NCBI GenBank assembly: GCA_037176705.1
Contig: CM073886.1
Coordinates: forward strand, 16,824,501 to 16,888,500
DNA from: Molossus alvarezi
Taxonomy: Eukaryota; Chordata; Mammalia; Chiroptera; Molossidae
Reading direction: 5' to 3'
Length of the DNA stretch: 64,000 bases
Positions 60,001 to 63,401 of this stretch are shown here, one piece after another. The notes under the pieces were generated by a model. It was not told the origin of the DNA. It saw nothing but the letters and a program-made list of their open reading frames with translations, and ran no database searches. How positions within the stretch are numbered: position 1 is the first letter of the stretch; the number at the start of each line of letters is the position of its first letter. The translations under genes were made by a program, and so were the position numbers.

Positions 60001-62955
60001 AAAAAGGTGAGAGTAGATGAGAAAGCAGCCTTCTTTTTTTTTTTTTATCCTCACCCGAGGACATTTTTCCATTTTGTTTGTTTGTTCAGGTAGAGTGGGA
60101 AGGAGAGAGAGGAACAGAGAGAGAGAGAAACATCAACGTGAAAGGGACACATCGAGTGGCTGCCACCTGCATGACCAACCAGGGCCAGGGACAAACTTCA
60201 ACTGAGGTACGTGCCCTTAGCGGGAACTGAACCCTGGGTCTCTCTGGACCACAGGCCGGTGCTCTAACCACTAGGCCAAACTGGCCAGTGCGAAAGCAGC
60301 CTTCTTACACATACTGCAACACAGGTCGATCTCAAAGCATTATGTTAAATGAAAGAAGCTAGATTAGAAAGACCATGTATGGTATTTTTCATTTATGTGA
60401 AATGTTCAGAAAAGGCCAGTCTATAGAGCAGAAGCTGGCAAATATTTTCTGGAAAGGGTGAGGTAGTAAATATTTCAGGCTTTGAGGGTCTCATGGTCTC
60501 TGCTCAACACTGCAGTTGGAAAGTGACTATAGACTGGCCATCAATGAAGAGACCTGGCAGCATTCCAAAACAACAGTTTACAAAGACAGGCAGCAGGCCA
60601 GATTTGGTCACACCAGTAGCTTGCAGACCCCAAGGGCAGAAAGTAGATCAACGGTTGCCTGAGGCTGTAGTGCCTGAGGTGGAAATGATTTAAGCACAAA
60701 GGGGAATGAGGGATCTTCTGGAGAAATCTTCTAAAACAGCATGGTGGTATACATAGCCCTGTAACTTTAATAAAAGTCATCAAATTTTTTACTTAAAACA
60801 GGTCATCTTAATGATGTGTAAATTATATCTTTTTTTTTTCTATTTATCTTCAGATAGAGTGGGAGAGAGGGAGGGAGGGAGGGAGAAGAAGAGAGCGAGA
60901 GAGAGAGAGAGAGAGAGAAAGAGATCAATGTGAGAGAGACACATCAACTGGTTGCCTCCTGCATGACCTGACCAGGGCTGGGGACAAACTGCAACGAAGT
61001 ATGTGCCCTCGACCGGAATTGAACCCGCAAGTCATTGGTTCAAGGGCTGACGTTCTAACCACTCAGTAACCGGCCAGGGCGTGTAAATGATACCTTGATA
61101 AAGTTGTAAAAATATGTTTTAAAGGATTAGATGAGAAAATGAAAGAGAAAAAAAAAGGACAGAGAGAAGTCTCCATCAACCTTCATTACTGTTATTTTAA
61201 TAACTACCATCATCATCATCAGGACAGAGAGAAGTCTCCATCAACCTTCATTACTGTTATTTTAATAACTACCATCATCATCATCAGGATTCCTACACTA
61301 AGTTGCACATACAGAACAGGGACCAAAGATTAACCTCCTTCTCTCACCTAAGGCCACCCAACAGACATCCAGGAATGCAGGCCAGAGGGGGCTGACCCCA
61401 CAGCTGCCAAAGCTGAACCGAGAAGAAGCAGCTGGGCACTGCCCTAGGAGAGCTAACTGTTTCCTGAAAGCCAGCAGGTTGCCAGGCAGGTTGCTGGAAG
61501 CTCCCAGAAATAGCTGCGGCAGACAAAAGCTCTTTGTAAGGGTCCATCTCTGGTTCTGCAGTCCAGTCCACACCCGCCTTGGAGGGCCCTGAGGAGCCTG
61601 GCCGGGGAGAAGGCCTGGTGGCGAGGAGTGGTCTTCTAGACTCCAGGAAAGGACACAGGGCTAAGAAACACACAGGGATGAGTCTTTCACAGTAACAGGG
61701 AGGCAGCAGCATCCTGGAGCCTGGTGCAGGTTGGTGCTTATCTCCCTTCTTCCCAGCTTGACCACCTGGAGCACCCAGCCTCTTTCCTCTTTGCCCAGGC
61801 CTGAATTCTCTACCAGGACCTAGCCTTCCATTCTGCATCCCACCTGTCAGAAGGAACAGTGAAAATGACAGGAGGGACCTGGCAAACCACGGGACTATGA
61901 AATCAGGTGAGTATGAATCCCTGGCCCCAGAAAAGGGCAAGTTCTAGACTTCCTGGATCTAGCCCCCACTCACCAGAATGGCAGCCTAGGTAGATGACGT
62001 GTCTCTTGTCCTCTCCCTGGCCTTTCAGAGGCACAATGCCCAGCACACCTGCCAAGTAAACACAAGGGTTCTAACTTACAACCTAAGGGGGACCATCTAC
62101 CTCCCAGCCTAGGACTCCCAGGGGACCCAAGACCCAAAAGCTCAGCCTTGGACATTCCTAGAGCCTCCACATACCTCTGGACACAGTGATTAGTCCAGAA
62201 TTAGGTGCTTGCCCCATACAAGAACCTTCAGTGACACTGGAGGTATAGAAGATACTGGGGAAAGAGGCTCTTTCTGACACTGTGGGTCATAAGAGATAAG
62301 GTGCCAGACGCTGCCATTTTTCCCAGAAGCCATCACCTGAGGACAACAGAGCTGAGGAACAAGAGAGAAGCCAGGGCTAATGGCACGTGTGAGCCTCTGG
62401 ATACAGCTCTGCCTGAAGTCCCTGGACTTCTTAGATATACAAGTCAAAAAGGTATTATTTTTGCTTAAGTCAGTTTGAAGCGTGAGTTATCACTGGTAAC
62501 CAAAAGAGTCCCAACTAACACAAAGAACTTTACAAATCTTTATATTCCTATTGATCCCAGCCACCCCTAGACTCCCAGACAAGGAGTGGGTAGCATATGG
62601 GGACAATTGAAAACAAAGACAACATCCCCCTCCCCCCTCTCCTGGCCATGCTCTTGAAGACCACAGCCAACGTATACACACGTTCTAACTAAAACCAATA
62701 TGATTAGTGCACACTGACCAGTTTGTAGGGGTCTAAGGCCCTACATGGTGCTGACTTGAGCCCCAAGAGACCCTCCAACCTGCAATGAGTCTGGCCTTCT
62801 GCCTCACTCTATTTGGGTGACAATGTCTGAATCTCCACACCCATGTCCACCTCCCTACCTGCACGGTCAGAGTTGAAGGCGATCAAGCTGCAGCTGGATT
62901 TGATATGGTTCCCACAAGAGGGGGTAGTTCCTGCTCGAATGTCACTGATCCAGGC
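4191..62955 (-). CDS. CORO7: Coronin-7, 27 of about 28 exons in window (5' partial)
   Basis: Joined on the minus strand from exon 2 (62955) to exon 28 (stop 4193-4191), the 27 exons total 2712 nt and stay open: 903 residues plus stop. With the roughly 20 residues of missing exon 1 this fits the about 925 aa of human coronin-7 (recalled). Every intron is GT-AG. In window numbering, residues 1-359 form the first WD-repeat beta-propeller, about 360-445 a Ser/Pro-rich linker, about 446-842 the second propeller, and the rest an acidic tail ending GVDEDEWD. There is no coiled coil, as expected for a tandem coronin and unlike type I and II coronins. Mammalian coronin-7 acts at the trans-Golgi network in Golgi integrity and post-Golgi export (known for the family). 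No frameshift, stop or missing exon was seen, so it looks functional. VASN is nested in intron 9 on the other strand. The start codon and promoter lie beyond 64000. Confidence 0.97.
4313..4399 (-). CDS. CORO7: CORO7 exon 27 (acidic C-terminus)
   Basis: 29 whole codons, [10 protein letters not shown] through FEGVDEDEW, phase 0 at both ends, with donor TGG/GTGAGT. The acidic segment corresponds to the actin/Arp2/3-related tail described for coronin-7 homologues. If the donor were ignored, the frame would end after V-S-E. Confidence 0.95.
4922..5013 (-). CDS. CORO7: CORO7 exon 26
   Basis: Encodes [20 protein letters not shown] then [10 protein letters not shown], a charged region after the second propeller. 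The first two bases complete a Val codon split with exon 25. Donor GAAGAG/GTAGGC. Confidence 0.94.
5406..5541 (-). CDS. CORO7: CORO7 exon 25
   Basis: Encodes [20 protein letters not shown] onward, a second copy of the coronin EFxxDxFPDTA module also found in exon 13. The acceptor CCTCCCTGCAG is strong. Confidence 0.95.
5782..5898 (-). CDS. CORO7: CORO7 exon 24
   Basis: 39 codons, [20 protein letters not shown] onward, ending FRLPRVR. Phase 0 at both ends, acceptor CCTCTTAG, donor AGG/GTAAGG. Confidence 0.95.
6300..6570 (-). repeat. Ves-type SINE
   Basis: Antisense copy with TTAATCCTCACCTGAGGATA tail and CAGTCTAGGG at the decayed head. It is flanked by TGCCTTCATTT at 6289-6299 and 6571-6581. 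Confidence 0.85.
6582..6816 (-). repeat. Ves-type SINE
   Basis: Second antisense copy at the same target, ending in CACACCAGCCAGGGC. The third TGCCTTCATTT lies at 6817-6827. Confidence 0.83.
6832..7021. mobile_element. Small Tc1/mariner-like MITE with adjoining remnant
   Basis: TATACTGTGGTCCCTTGCC at 6832-6850 and, in reverse complement near 6936-6918, TATACAGTCGTCCCTCACC form imperfect terminal inverted repeats flanked by TA. A third related terminus lies just beyond, GATAAACGAGGGCCGACTGTA ending at 7020, suggesting a remnant or an outer element. There is no transposase ORF. Confidence 0.6.
7219..7308 (-). CDS. CORO7: CORO7 exon 23
   Basis: 30 codons, [20 protein letters not shown] then [10 protein letters not shown], a blade of the second propeller. 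Phase 0 at both ends, donor AAG/GTGAGC. Confidence 0.95.
7413..7554 (-). CDS. CORO7: CORO7 exon 22
   Basis: Encodes [20 protein letters not shown] and later [16 protein letters not shown], parallel to exon 10's [14 protein letters not shown] in the first propeller, which shows the internal duplication. The human segment (recalled) reads LLLYEAEALAGG, so residues around this tyrosine differ. Confidence 0.95.
7555..8364. other. CORO7 intron 21, with L2 fragment and CATC repeat
   Basis: About 8000-8210 resembles an L2 fragment (GGAGGCCTTCCCTGATCCTC). A (CATC)n microsatellite follows at 8210-8246. No coding sequence is supported. Confidence 0.6.
8210..8246. repeat. (CATC)n microsatellite
   Basis: About nine uninterrupted ATCC/CATC units. 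Confidence 0.95.
8365..8450 (-). CDS. CORO7: CORO7 exon 21
   Basis: Encodes [20 protein letters not shown] then CLLVSGFD, with the last codon split GATAG/GTGAGG. Confidence 0.95.
8529..8633 (-). CDS. CORO7: CORO7 exon 20
   Basis: 35 codons, [20 protein letters not shown] onward, a typical WD-repeat strand pattern. Residues [10 protein letters not shown] replace human RVRVYRPRSG (recalled). Donor CAA/GTAAGC. Confidence 0.95.
8707..8849 (-). CDS. CORO7: CORO7 exon 19
   Basis: Carries a canonical WD repeat: [26 protein letters not shown], ending LQGHRDQ. The GH and WD landmarks are intact. Confidence 0.96.
8937..9023 (-). CDS. CORO7: CORO7 exon 18
   Basis: Encodes [20 protein letters not shown] then [10 protein letters not shown], with split codons at both ends that join exons 17 and 19 in frame. 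Confidence 0.95.
9131..9239 (-). CDS. CORO7: CORO7 exon 17
   Basis: Encodes [20 protein letters not shown], then [15 protein letters not shown]. It parallels exon 4's [14 protein letters not shown] of the first propeller. Confidence 0.95.
9430..9660 (+). repeat. MIR SINE
   Basis: Nearly full-length MIR: GGCCTGGGTTCATATCCC, CTTCTCTGTGCCTCA and AAATGGGGATAAGAG follow in MIR order, inside CORO7 intron 16. Confidence 0.85.
9736..9911 (-). CDS. CORO7: CORO7 exon 16
   Basis: Starts the second propeller: [40 protein letters not shown], then [18 protein letters not shown]. The KFRH motif repeats the coronin N-terminal VSKFRH signature of exon 1 (recalled). Confidence 0.96.
10278..10404 (-). CDS. 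CORO7: CORO7 exon 15 (Ser-rich linker)
   Basis: Encodes [20 protein letters not shown], then [20 protein letters not shown]. The segment is rich in Ser, Pro and Thr, probably disordered, and joins the two propellers; several SP/TP sites could be phosphorylated. Confidence 0.95.
10405..10862. other. CORO7 intron 14, nothing recognised
   Basis: Mostly unique sequence, AT-richer near 10680-10800. I see no repeat family, RNA gene or coding sequence. Confidence 0.5.
10863..10994 (-). CDS. CORO7: CORO7 exon 14
   Basis: 44 whole codons, [20 protein letters not shown] onward, ending STGDKDPS. Phase 0 at both ends. The donor AGT/GTGAGT lacks the usual final G. Confidence 0.94.
11156..11248 (-). CDS. 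CORO7: CORO7 exon 13
   Basis: 31 codons, [20 protein letters not shown] then [11 protein letters not shown], holding the first coronin [11 protein letters not shown] module. It ends the first propeller. Confidence 0.96.
11326..11471 (-). CDS. CORO7: CORO7 exon 12
   Basis: Encodes [40 protein letters not shown], ending YHVPRK, in the first propeller. Acceptor CCCAATAG. Confidence 0.95.
11631..11688 (-). CDS. CORO7: CORO7 exon 11
   Basis: Short exon, [19 protein letters not shown]. The tyrosine-rich LYCYEVV segment is kept, close to a tyrosine reported as phosphorylated in human CORO7 (recalled). Confidence 0.94.
11689..12216. other. CORO7 intron 10, with L2 remnant and DR1 site
   Basis: About 11875-12045 resembles an antisense L2 fragment (AAATGCCTACTGTGTGC, ATGAAGCTGACATTC). 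A perfect DR1 motif lies at 12113-12125. Confidence 0.55.
12113..12125 (+). promoter_or_regulatory. Perfect DR1 nuclear-receptor motif
   Basis: AGGTCAAAGGTCA matches the RXR/PPAR/HNF4 DR1 consensus at every base, between CORO7 exons 11 and 10. Function is unproven. Confidence 0.4.
12217..12271 (-). CDS. CORO7: CORO7 exon 10
   Basis: Encodes [18 protein letters not shown], the coronin DPDSGLL motif. It is the last exon before the intron that hosts VASN. Confidence 0.95.
13715..14215 (-). repeat. L2 LINE fragment, antisense
   Basis: Starts with CAATCATTCATTCC, the reverse of the L2 terminal repeat, then GACCTCAAGGAGCTCCCAAC and GGAATAAGGAGGACAATGTG in L2-like order. Confidence 0.65.
15340..15556 (-). 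repeat. Ves-type SINE nested in older SINE
   Basis: Antisense copy of the AATCAATAAA subtype: TCCCCCCACTGGGGATCAGG body, CTACACTGGCCAGGC head. The host SINE resumes at GAGGCAACCAATTGATG. Confidence 0.82.
15629..15762 (+). repeat. 5'-truncated L1 3' tail
   Basis: ACAATGGACATGGACAACAA is the complement of the L1 3' end at about 41.5 kb. Flanks are AAAAACCAATGGA at 15616-15628 and 15763-15775, so this is a very short (about 130 bp) L1 insertion. Confidence 0.75.
15776..16025 (+). repeat. Ves-type SINE
   Basis: GCCCTGGCCAGTTTGGCTCA head, GGTGAAGATAAAAAAAATAA tail. The third AAAAACCAATGGA copy follows at 16026-16038. Confidence 0.87.
16274..16457 (+). repeat. Ves-type SINE, AATCAATAAA subtype
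   Basis: CCGGCCAGTGTGGTTCAGTG head and AAATCAATAAAAACATA tail, flanked by AGAACTGGCT at 16261-16270 and 16461-16470. Confidence 0.87.
18230..18680 (+). promoter_or_regulatory. VASN: VASN CpG-island promoter
   Basis: A dense CpG island with GC boxes. CTTAAAGG at about 18306-18313 is a TATA-like element that would place initiation near 18335-18345, upstream of the exon 1 donor at 18466. It sits inside CORO7 intron 9 but reads the opposite way. Confidence 0.75.
18338..18466 (+). other. VASN: VASN non-coding exon 1 (5' end estimated)
   Basis: Ends at the consensus donor TCTG/GTGAGTG (GT at 18467-18468). The 7.8 kb intron then runs to the acceptor CTCTGCACCCAG at 26250. The 5' end is inferred from the TATA-like spacing. 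Vasorin has a single coding exon after a 5' UTR exon in mammals (recalled). Confidence 0.65.
20494..20534. repeat. (TG)n microsatellite
   Basis: About 20 uninterrupted TG units (41 bp), likely polymorphic; able to adopt Z-DNA in principle. Confidence 0.97.
20687..21137 (+). promoter_or_regulatory. Cluster of MCAT/TEAD-like motifs (candidate enhancer)
   Basis: CATTCCA or CATTCCT occurs at 20687, 20771, 20929 and 21131, all in the same orientation. TEAD sites are common in smooth-muscle and YAP-responsive enhancers and vasorin is expressed in vascular smooth muscle. The enhancer call is inference. Confidence 0.35.
21830..21920 (+). repeat. MER5A-like hAT DNA transposon remnant
   Basis: CCAGGGTGATTATGATGTG followed by GGGGTTGAGAAGCCCTG matches the end of MER5A-type elements. 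Confidence 0.55.
22770..22930 (-). repeat. MIR SINE, antisense
   Basis: AACTTCACAGATGAGAACAGAG and GGCTAGCACAGAGCCAGG fit antisense MIR order. CAGGCTGCAAACA is duplicated in tandem near 22908-22935. Confidence 0.6.
25905..26060 (-). repeat. MIR SINE, antisense
   Basis: AATGAGGTTATGTGACTG and AAAGTCACATAGCAAGAG are diverged antisense MIR, about 190 bp before the VASN acceptor. Confidence 0.55.
26122..26215. repeat. 47-bp tandem duplication upstream of VASN exon 2
   Basis: Two copies (26122-26168 and 26169-26215) beginning AATTCCCTTCTCAG differ at two positions, both T/C. The copies end 35 bp before the acceptor AG, so the duplication duplicates possible branch-point and pyrimidine sequence. 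Confidence 0.95.
26261..28276 (+). CDS. VASN: Vasorin
   Basis: 671 aa in one exon (human 673, recalled). The signal peptide is about residues 1-23 (L-rich core, ends GVQG). The LRRNT uses C24, C28, C30 and C38, followed by about ten leucine-rich repeats to residue 290. The LRRCT uses C302, C304, C328 and C349. A Thr/Pro-rich stalk leads to an EGF-like domain with six cysteines (409, 414, 420, 430, 432, 441), a fibronectin-III domain (about 463-556), a transmembrane helix (about 575-597) and a short cytoplasmic tail ending PTKPYI. N-glycosylation sequons are at N101, N117, N273, N500 and N528. Vasorin is a type I membrane protein, shed in part by ADAM17, that binds TGF-beta and dampens its signalling in vascular smooth muscle (known). 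The start at 26261 follows the splice acceptor at 26250, has A at -3 and opens a proper signal peptide; an upstream in-frame ATG at 26147 is intronic. Intact. Confidence 0.98.
   Translation: MHSRVPLSLLLLLLLAPGPGVQGCPSGCQCNQPQTVFCTARQGTMVPRDVPPDTAGLYVFDNGITTLDAGTFTNLPGLQLLDLSQNQITSLPSGVFRPLANLSNLDLTANRLREITNETFHGLWRLERLYLGKNRIHHIQPGAFDALDRLLELKLQDNELRALPPLRLPSLLLLDLSHNSLLALEPGALDTANVEALRLAGLGLRQLDEGLFGRLRNLHDLDVSDNQLEYVPPAIRGLQGLTRLRLAGNTRIAQLRPEDLAGLAALQELDLSNLSLQALPHELSGLFPRLRLLAAARNPFNCVCPLSWFSSWVRENRVALASPEETRCHFPPKNAGQMLLDLDYADFGCPATTTTATVPTTRSLAWEPTPSSSNPAPTWQNPTDPAAKAPSLPPATPPTMGPDPQPQDCPASMCLNGGTCHLGARGYLACQCPEGFTGLYCESLMRQGLRPSPTPATLRPPGPLPLGIEPVSPTSLRVGLQRYLQGSTVQLRSLRLTYRNLSGPDKRPVTLRLPASLAEYTVTQLQPNATYSICVRPLGVGRVPEGEEACGEAHTPPAVRSNHAPVTQAREGNLPLLIAPALAAVLLAALAAVGAAYFVRRGRATAAAAQGKGQVGSGPLELEGVKAPLEPGPMASEGGGEAPPGGPECEVPLMGYPGPALQGPLPTKPYI
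28277..28930 (+). terminator. VASN: VASN 3' UTR and poly(A) signal
   Basis: AATAAA at 28904-28909, with further AATAAA-like runs to 28921, lies about 630 nt after the stop. A MIR-like scrap near 28395-28470 and an AU-rich ATATATTTATGAG near 28788 are inside the UTR. Confidence 0.8.
28931..33920. other. CORO7 intron 9, proximal part right of VASN
   Basis: Unique sequence with one SINE and MIR-like scraps (about 32625-32730). ORFs of up to 174 codons on either strand show no domains or recognisable homology. No RNA gene was seen. Confidence 0.6.
31404..31615 (-). repeat. Ves-type SINE
   Basis: Antisense copy flanked by TGCATTTCCTCTT at 31391-31403 and TGCATCTCCTCTT at 31616-31628. Confidence 0.9.
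33921..34003 (-). CDS. CORO7: CORO7 exon 9
   Basis: Encodes [20 protein letters not shown] then LTLDTSPG. The WD signature KLWDTR marks a propeller blade. The final Gly codon is split with exon 10 across the 21.6 kb VASN-bearing intron. Confidence 0.95.
34472..34558 (-). CDS. CORO7: CORO7 exon 8
   Basis: 29 codons, [20 protein letters not shown] then HLISTGFNQ. Phase 0 at both ends. The segment is the coronin HxxSRxxRLAW motif. Confidence 0.95.
35735..36010 (-). repeat. L2 LINE fragment, antisense
   Basis: CATTCATTCATTCAACAGAC, GGCACTGTGCTAGGAGCTGG and GGTGCTGGGGACACAGTGAA match the reversed L2 3' end. Confidence 0.75.
36025..36190 (+). repeat. MIR SINE
   Basis: CTTTGGAGTCAGACTGCCTG and TGCCTCAGTTTCCTTATC are MIR landmarks in order. 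Confidence 0.85.
36204..36301 (+). repeat. Ves SINE tRNA-head-only copy
   Basis: Only the tRNA-like head (GCCCTGGCCGGTTTGGCTCA through CCCGCTAGGGGCGCGTACC) is present, joined directly to an A-rich tail. Flanks AAAGTGCTGAAGT (36191-36203) and AAAGTGGTGAAGT (36302-36314) are a target-site duplication, so the short form itself was retroposed. Confidence 0.85.
36380..36612 (+). repeat. Ves-type SINE
   Basis: Full copy ending CTCGGGTGAGGATAAAAA, flanked by AAGAGTGTAATT and AAGAGTATAATT. Confidence 0.9.
39785..40048 (+). repeat. Ves-type SINE
   Basis: Full copy with a long A tail, flanked by AAAAATGAAAATCTG on both sides. Confidence 0.92.
40055..40350 (+). repeat. L2 LINE fragment
   Basis: CTCTAATGGCTTCCCACAGC, TTCACCTGGAACAAG and CAGCTCCAAGTCATTTCCTC follow the L2 3' region. 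Confidence 0.55.
40911..40961 (-). CDS. CORO7: CORO7 exon 7
   Basis: 17 codons, [17 protein letters not shown], the shortest full internal exon; DPR is a coronin blade motif. Flanked by introns of 6.4 and 13.8 kb. Confidence 0.94.
41175..41345 (-). repeat. MIR SINE, antisense
   Basis: TAAGTACCAGGCATGTTACATG, CTTATGAGGCAGTGCTACC and CACAGATGGAGAAACTGAAA are in antisense MIR order. Confidence 0.75.
42693..42912 (-). repeat. Ves-type SINE in L1
   Basis: AATCAATAAA subtype, flanked by GAAGAGGCTATCTTT and GAAGAGGCTGTCTTT. Confidence 0.9.
43050..43287 (-). repeat. Ves-type SINE in L1
   Basis: AATCAATAAA subtype, more diverged, flanked by ACCAGGCT at 43042-43049 and 43288-43295. Confidence 0.82.
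43656..43918 (-). repeat. Ves-type SINE in L1 (serial site, copy 1)
   Basis: GTGAGGAT subtype with intact head GAGCCAAACCGGCCAGGGC. Target sequence ATTCCTAGGTATCCTTTC precedes it and AGGTATCCTTTC follows. Confidence 0.9.
43937..44150 (-). repeat. Ves-type SINE in L1 (serial site, copy 2)
   Basis: AATCAATAAA subtype ending CACACTGGCCAGGC, followed by ATTCCTAGATATC. Confidence 0.88.
44166..44469 (-). repeat. Ves-type SINE nested in the tail of the next SINE
   Basis: GTGAGGAT subtype flanked by CCCGAGGACATTTTT copies. A partial tail repeat at 44220-44255 is extra and suggests slippage or a further truncated insertion. Confidence 0.82.
44470..44702 (-). repeat. Ves-type SINE in L1 (serial site, host of previous)
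   Basis: GTGAGGAT subtype without its own poly-T next to the body because the preceding SINE landed there. ATTCCTAGGTATC follows at 44704. Confidence 0.85.
44951..45122 (-). repeat. Ves-type SINE
   Basis: Diverged antisense copy between CCATGATAAATTCTT (44936-44950) and CCATGACAAATTCTT (45123-45137). Confidence 0.8.
45138..45389 (-). repeat. Ves-type SINE
   Basis: GTGAGGAT subtype (AAATCCTCACTTGAAGATAT tail) between the second and third copies of CCATGAYAAATTCTT; the third is at 45390-45404. Confidence 0.85.
45607..45818 (-). repeat. Ves-type SINE
   Basis: Flanked by AGCTTTTC at 45599-45606 and 45819-45826. Confidence 0.88.
46704..46895 (+). repeat. Ves-type SINE
   Basis: CCCAGATGGAGTGGTTCAGT head and AAAATTCAAATTAAATAAAT tail; AATCAATAAA-like subtype. 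Confidence 0.8.
47143..47345 (-). repeat. Ves-type SINE
   Basis: Antisense: TTTAATGATTTAGAGAGAG start and CATACTGGTCCAGC head; AACTGTAAATTTA occurs on both sides as the target duplication. Confidence 0.85.
47570..47821 (-). repeat. Ves-type SINE (serial site, copy 1)
   Basis: GTGAGGAT subtype between AATTGTGCT copies at 47561 and 47822. Confidence 0.9.
47834..48152 (-). repeat. Ves-type SINE (serial site, copy 2)
   Basis: GTGAGGAT subtype with an expanded GA tract (47950-48001). The third AATTGTGCT is at 48155. Extra T-rich sequence at 47834-47890 may be an older tail. Confidence 0.85.
48475..48690 (+). repeat. Ves-type SINE
   Basis: AATCAATAAA subtype: GTGGGGGGCGTGCAGGAGGC body, AAAATCAATAAAGAAAAA tail. 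Confidence 0.87.
49076..49323 (+). repeat. Ves-type SINE
   Basis: Full GTGAGGAT subtype flanked by AAGAAAACAATGTGG and AAGAAAACAGTGTGG. Confidence 0.92.
49363..49606 (+). repeat. Ves-type SINE
   Basis: Full copy flanked by ATTAAAAATAG on both sides, only 40 bp after the previous SINE. Confidence 0.9.
50160..50560 (+). mobile_element. Old L1 3' UTR fragment C
   Basis: GATTCCAACTATATGGCATT, TTAATGGTTGCCAGTGGTTTGG and TTAGTTAATAATAATGTAACAATATT are old L1 3' UTR marks. Confidence 0.6.
50670..51000 (-). repeat. Possible L2 fragment
   Basis: GAGCAAAGATGTGGAGACATGA and CCAGAGGAAGGCCTTGAAAG resemble reversed L2 internal sequence. Weak. Confidence 0.4.
51125..51475. repeat. GA-rich minisatellite with 71-bp tandem unit
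   Basis: An almost pure purine strand. A 71-bp unit starting AGGCAGAAAGAACAG at 51170 repeats at 51241, followed by degenerate GACAGAGAGA repeats. ORFs across it on both strands are low-complexity artefacts. Confidence 0.93.
52459..52710 (+). repeat. Ves-type SINE
   Basis: Full copy with a perfect duplication AAAGACTAGGAAACGG (52444 and 52711), so it is young. It sits in an L1 3' UTR scrap that continues to about 52995 (ATATGATTTCAACTATATGT). Confidence 0.94.
52998..53270 (+). repeat. Ves-type SINE
   Basis: GCCCTGGCTGGTTTGGCTCA head, CTCGGGTGAGGATAAAAAAT tail. No clear target duplication. Confidence 0.88.
53930..54235 (+). repeat. L2 LINE fragment
   Basis: ACTCCAGTGCTTTTTGTTTGC, ACAACCCTTGTGCACTTGAC and CACTTCACATCTCTCTC are in L2-like order. 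Confidence 0.5.
54759..54835 (-). CDS. CORO7: CORO7 exon 6
   Basis: Encodes [20 protein letters not shown] then STTCK, a WD-repeat GH-like start and W-S-R-D-G turn. The first Glu codon is split with exon 5. Confidence 0.95.
55495..55663 (-). repeat. Decayed Ves-type SINE
   Basis: TTATTGATTTTAGAGAGGAAGG and CCCTGACAGGGGATCAAAC are antisense marks; the head is eroded. Confidence 0.65.
55800..56172 (+). repeat. MaLR (ERVL-MaLR) solo LTR remnant
   Basis: GGAGGTGGGGCCTTTGTGAGG, CTTATAAAAGAGGTCCCAG (TATA), CCTTGATCTTGGACTTCCAG and GTGAGAAATAAATTTCT (poly(A)) follow MST/MLT-type LTR order. No internal retroviral sequence accompanies it. Confidence 0.75.
56544..56727 (-). CDS. CORO7: CORO7 exon 5
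   Basis: Encodes [20 protein letters not shown], then [20 protein letters not shown] and [13 protein letters not shown], with two WD signatures (KLW, KVWD). The first codon is ATG where human has Val (recalled). Donor ACAG/GTACGG. Confidence 0.96.
57217..57287 (-). CDS. CORO7: CORO7 exon 4
   Basis: Encodes [20 protein letters not shown] then DRT, a coronin blade with the [12 protein letters not shown] motif highly conserved across coronins. The initial Asp codon is split with exon 3. Confidence 0.97.
57587..57805 (+). repeat. Ves-type SINE
   Basis: AATCAATAAA subtype: CTGGCCGGTGTGGCTCAGTT head, AAATCAATAAAAACATAT tail. Confidence 0.87.
58910..59090 (-). repeat. MIR SINE, antisense
   Basis: AGAGGTTAAGTAACTTGCCC and AGTTACACAGCTAAGAAAGG are the classic antisense MIR core. 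Confidence 0.85.
59585..59725 (+). repeat. MIR SINE
   Basis: CCTGAGTTCCAATTCTGACT and CTGAGCCTCAGTTTTCC in MIR order. Confidence 0.8.
59744..60000 (+). repeat. Ves-type SINE
   Basis: GCCTGGCTGGTTGGGCTCAG head, CTTGGGTGAGGATAAAAAAA tail. Confidence 0.88.
60036..60291 (-). repeat. Ves-type SINE
   Basis: Flanked by GAAAGCAGCCTTCTT at 60021-60035 and 60292-60306, a perfect duplication. Confidence 0.92.
60411..60650. repeat. Old DNA-transposon-like repeat
   Basis: GCAAATATTTTCTGGAAAGG, AGTAAATATTTCAGGCTTTG and CAGGCAGCAGGCCAGATTTGG resemble a widespread mammalian non-autonomous DNA element. I do not name the family. Confidence 0.5.
60828..61080 (-). repeat. Ves-type SINE
   Basis: Antisense with an expanded GA tract (60850-60925), ending AACCGGCCAGGGC. 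Confidence 0.85.
61157..61286. repeat. Perfect 65-bp tandem duplication
   Basis: Copies 61157-61221 and 61222-61286, starting GGACAGAGAGAAGTCTCC and ending CATCATCATCATCA, are identical at all 65 positions. Confidence 0.97.
61974..62048 (-). CDS. CORO7: CORO7 exon 3
   Basis: Encodes [20 protein letters not shown] then GCHS, the first propeller's early strands. Split codons at both ends join exons 2 and 4 in frame. Acceptor ACTTGGCAG, donor TCTG/GTGAGT. Confidence 0.95.
62049..62858. other. CORO7 intron 2
   Basis: Unique sequence plus a decayed repeat near 62415-62530 (TTTGCTTAAGTCAGTTTGAA, TAACCAAAAGAGTCCCAACT). Nothing coding. Confidence 0.5.
62859..62955 (-). CDS. CORO7: CORO7 exon 2 (first exon in window)
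   Basis: Encodes [20 protein letters not shown] then [12 protein letters not shown], the start of the first propeller; human has [15 protein letters not shown] (recalled). Phase 0 at its 5' end, matching a 20-residue exon 1 beyond the right edge. Confidence 0.95.
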
Positions 62956-63139
62956 CTGGAAATAAAGAATAAGAACTCTGAAGGCCAGGGCTCTGCAAGT
63001 GCTTAAAATAAGGAGTGAGGCATGACTCAGGGAACCTTAAAGCTGCACCATTAGAGATGCATTCCTTTGGATCAAACCCTGTCCTCCCTCGCTCAGTCCC
63101 TTAGAAATGCAAAGTGTTCTTGAAATGATAACTTAAGTC

Positions 63140-63209
63140 TTTCTTTTTATTTTTTATTCTCAACCGAGGACATTCTCCCATTTTTTGTTCAGACAGGGCG
63201 GGAGGGGGG

Positions 63210-63241
<32 letters not shown>

Positions 63242-63401
63242 CATCGACGTGAAAGGGACACATCGAGTGGCTGCCACCCACACGACCCAACCAGGGCCGG
63301 GGACAAACTGCAACCGAGGTACATGCCTTTAGTAGGAACCGAACCCGGGTCTCTCTGGACCGCAGGCCAACGCTCTAACCACTGACCCAAACTGGCCAGG
63401 G
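63140..63401 (-). repeat. Ves-type SINE
   Basis: Flanked by TGATAACTTAAG on both sides (63126 and 63402 areas); GTGAGGAT subtype. Confidence 0.9.

Larger units (their letters stand above)
57288..61973. other. CORO7 intron 3
   Basis: Contains SINEs at 57.6, 59.7, 60.0 and 60.8 kb, MIRs at 58.9 and 59.6 kb, an old DNA-transposon-like repeat at 60.4 kb and a 65-bp perfect tandem duplication. 61.3-61.97 kb is unique sequence with a minus ORF of 198 codons lacking domain features. Confidence 0.65.
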
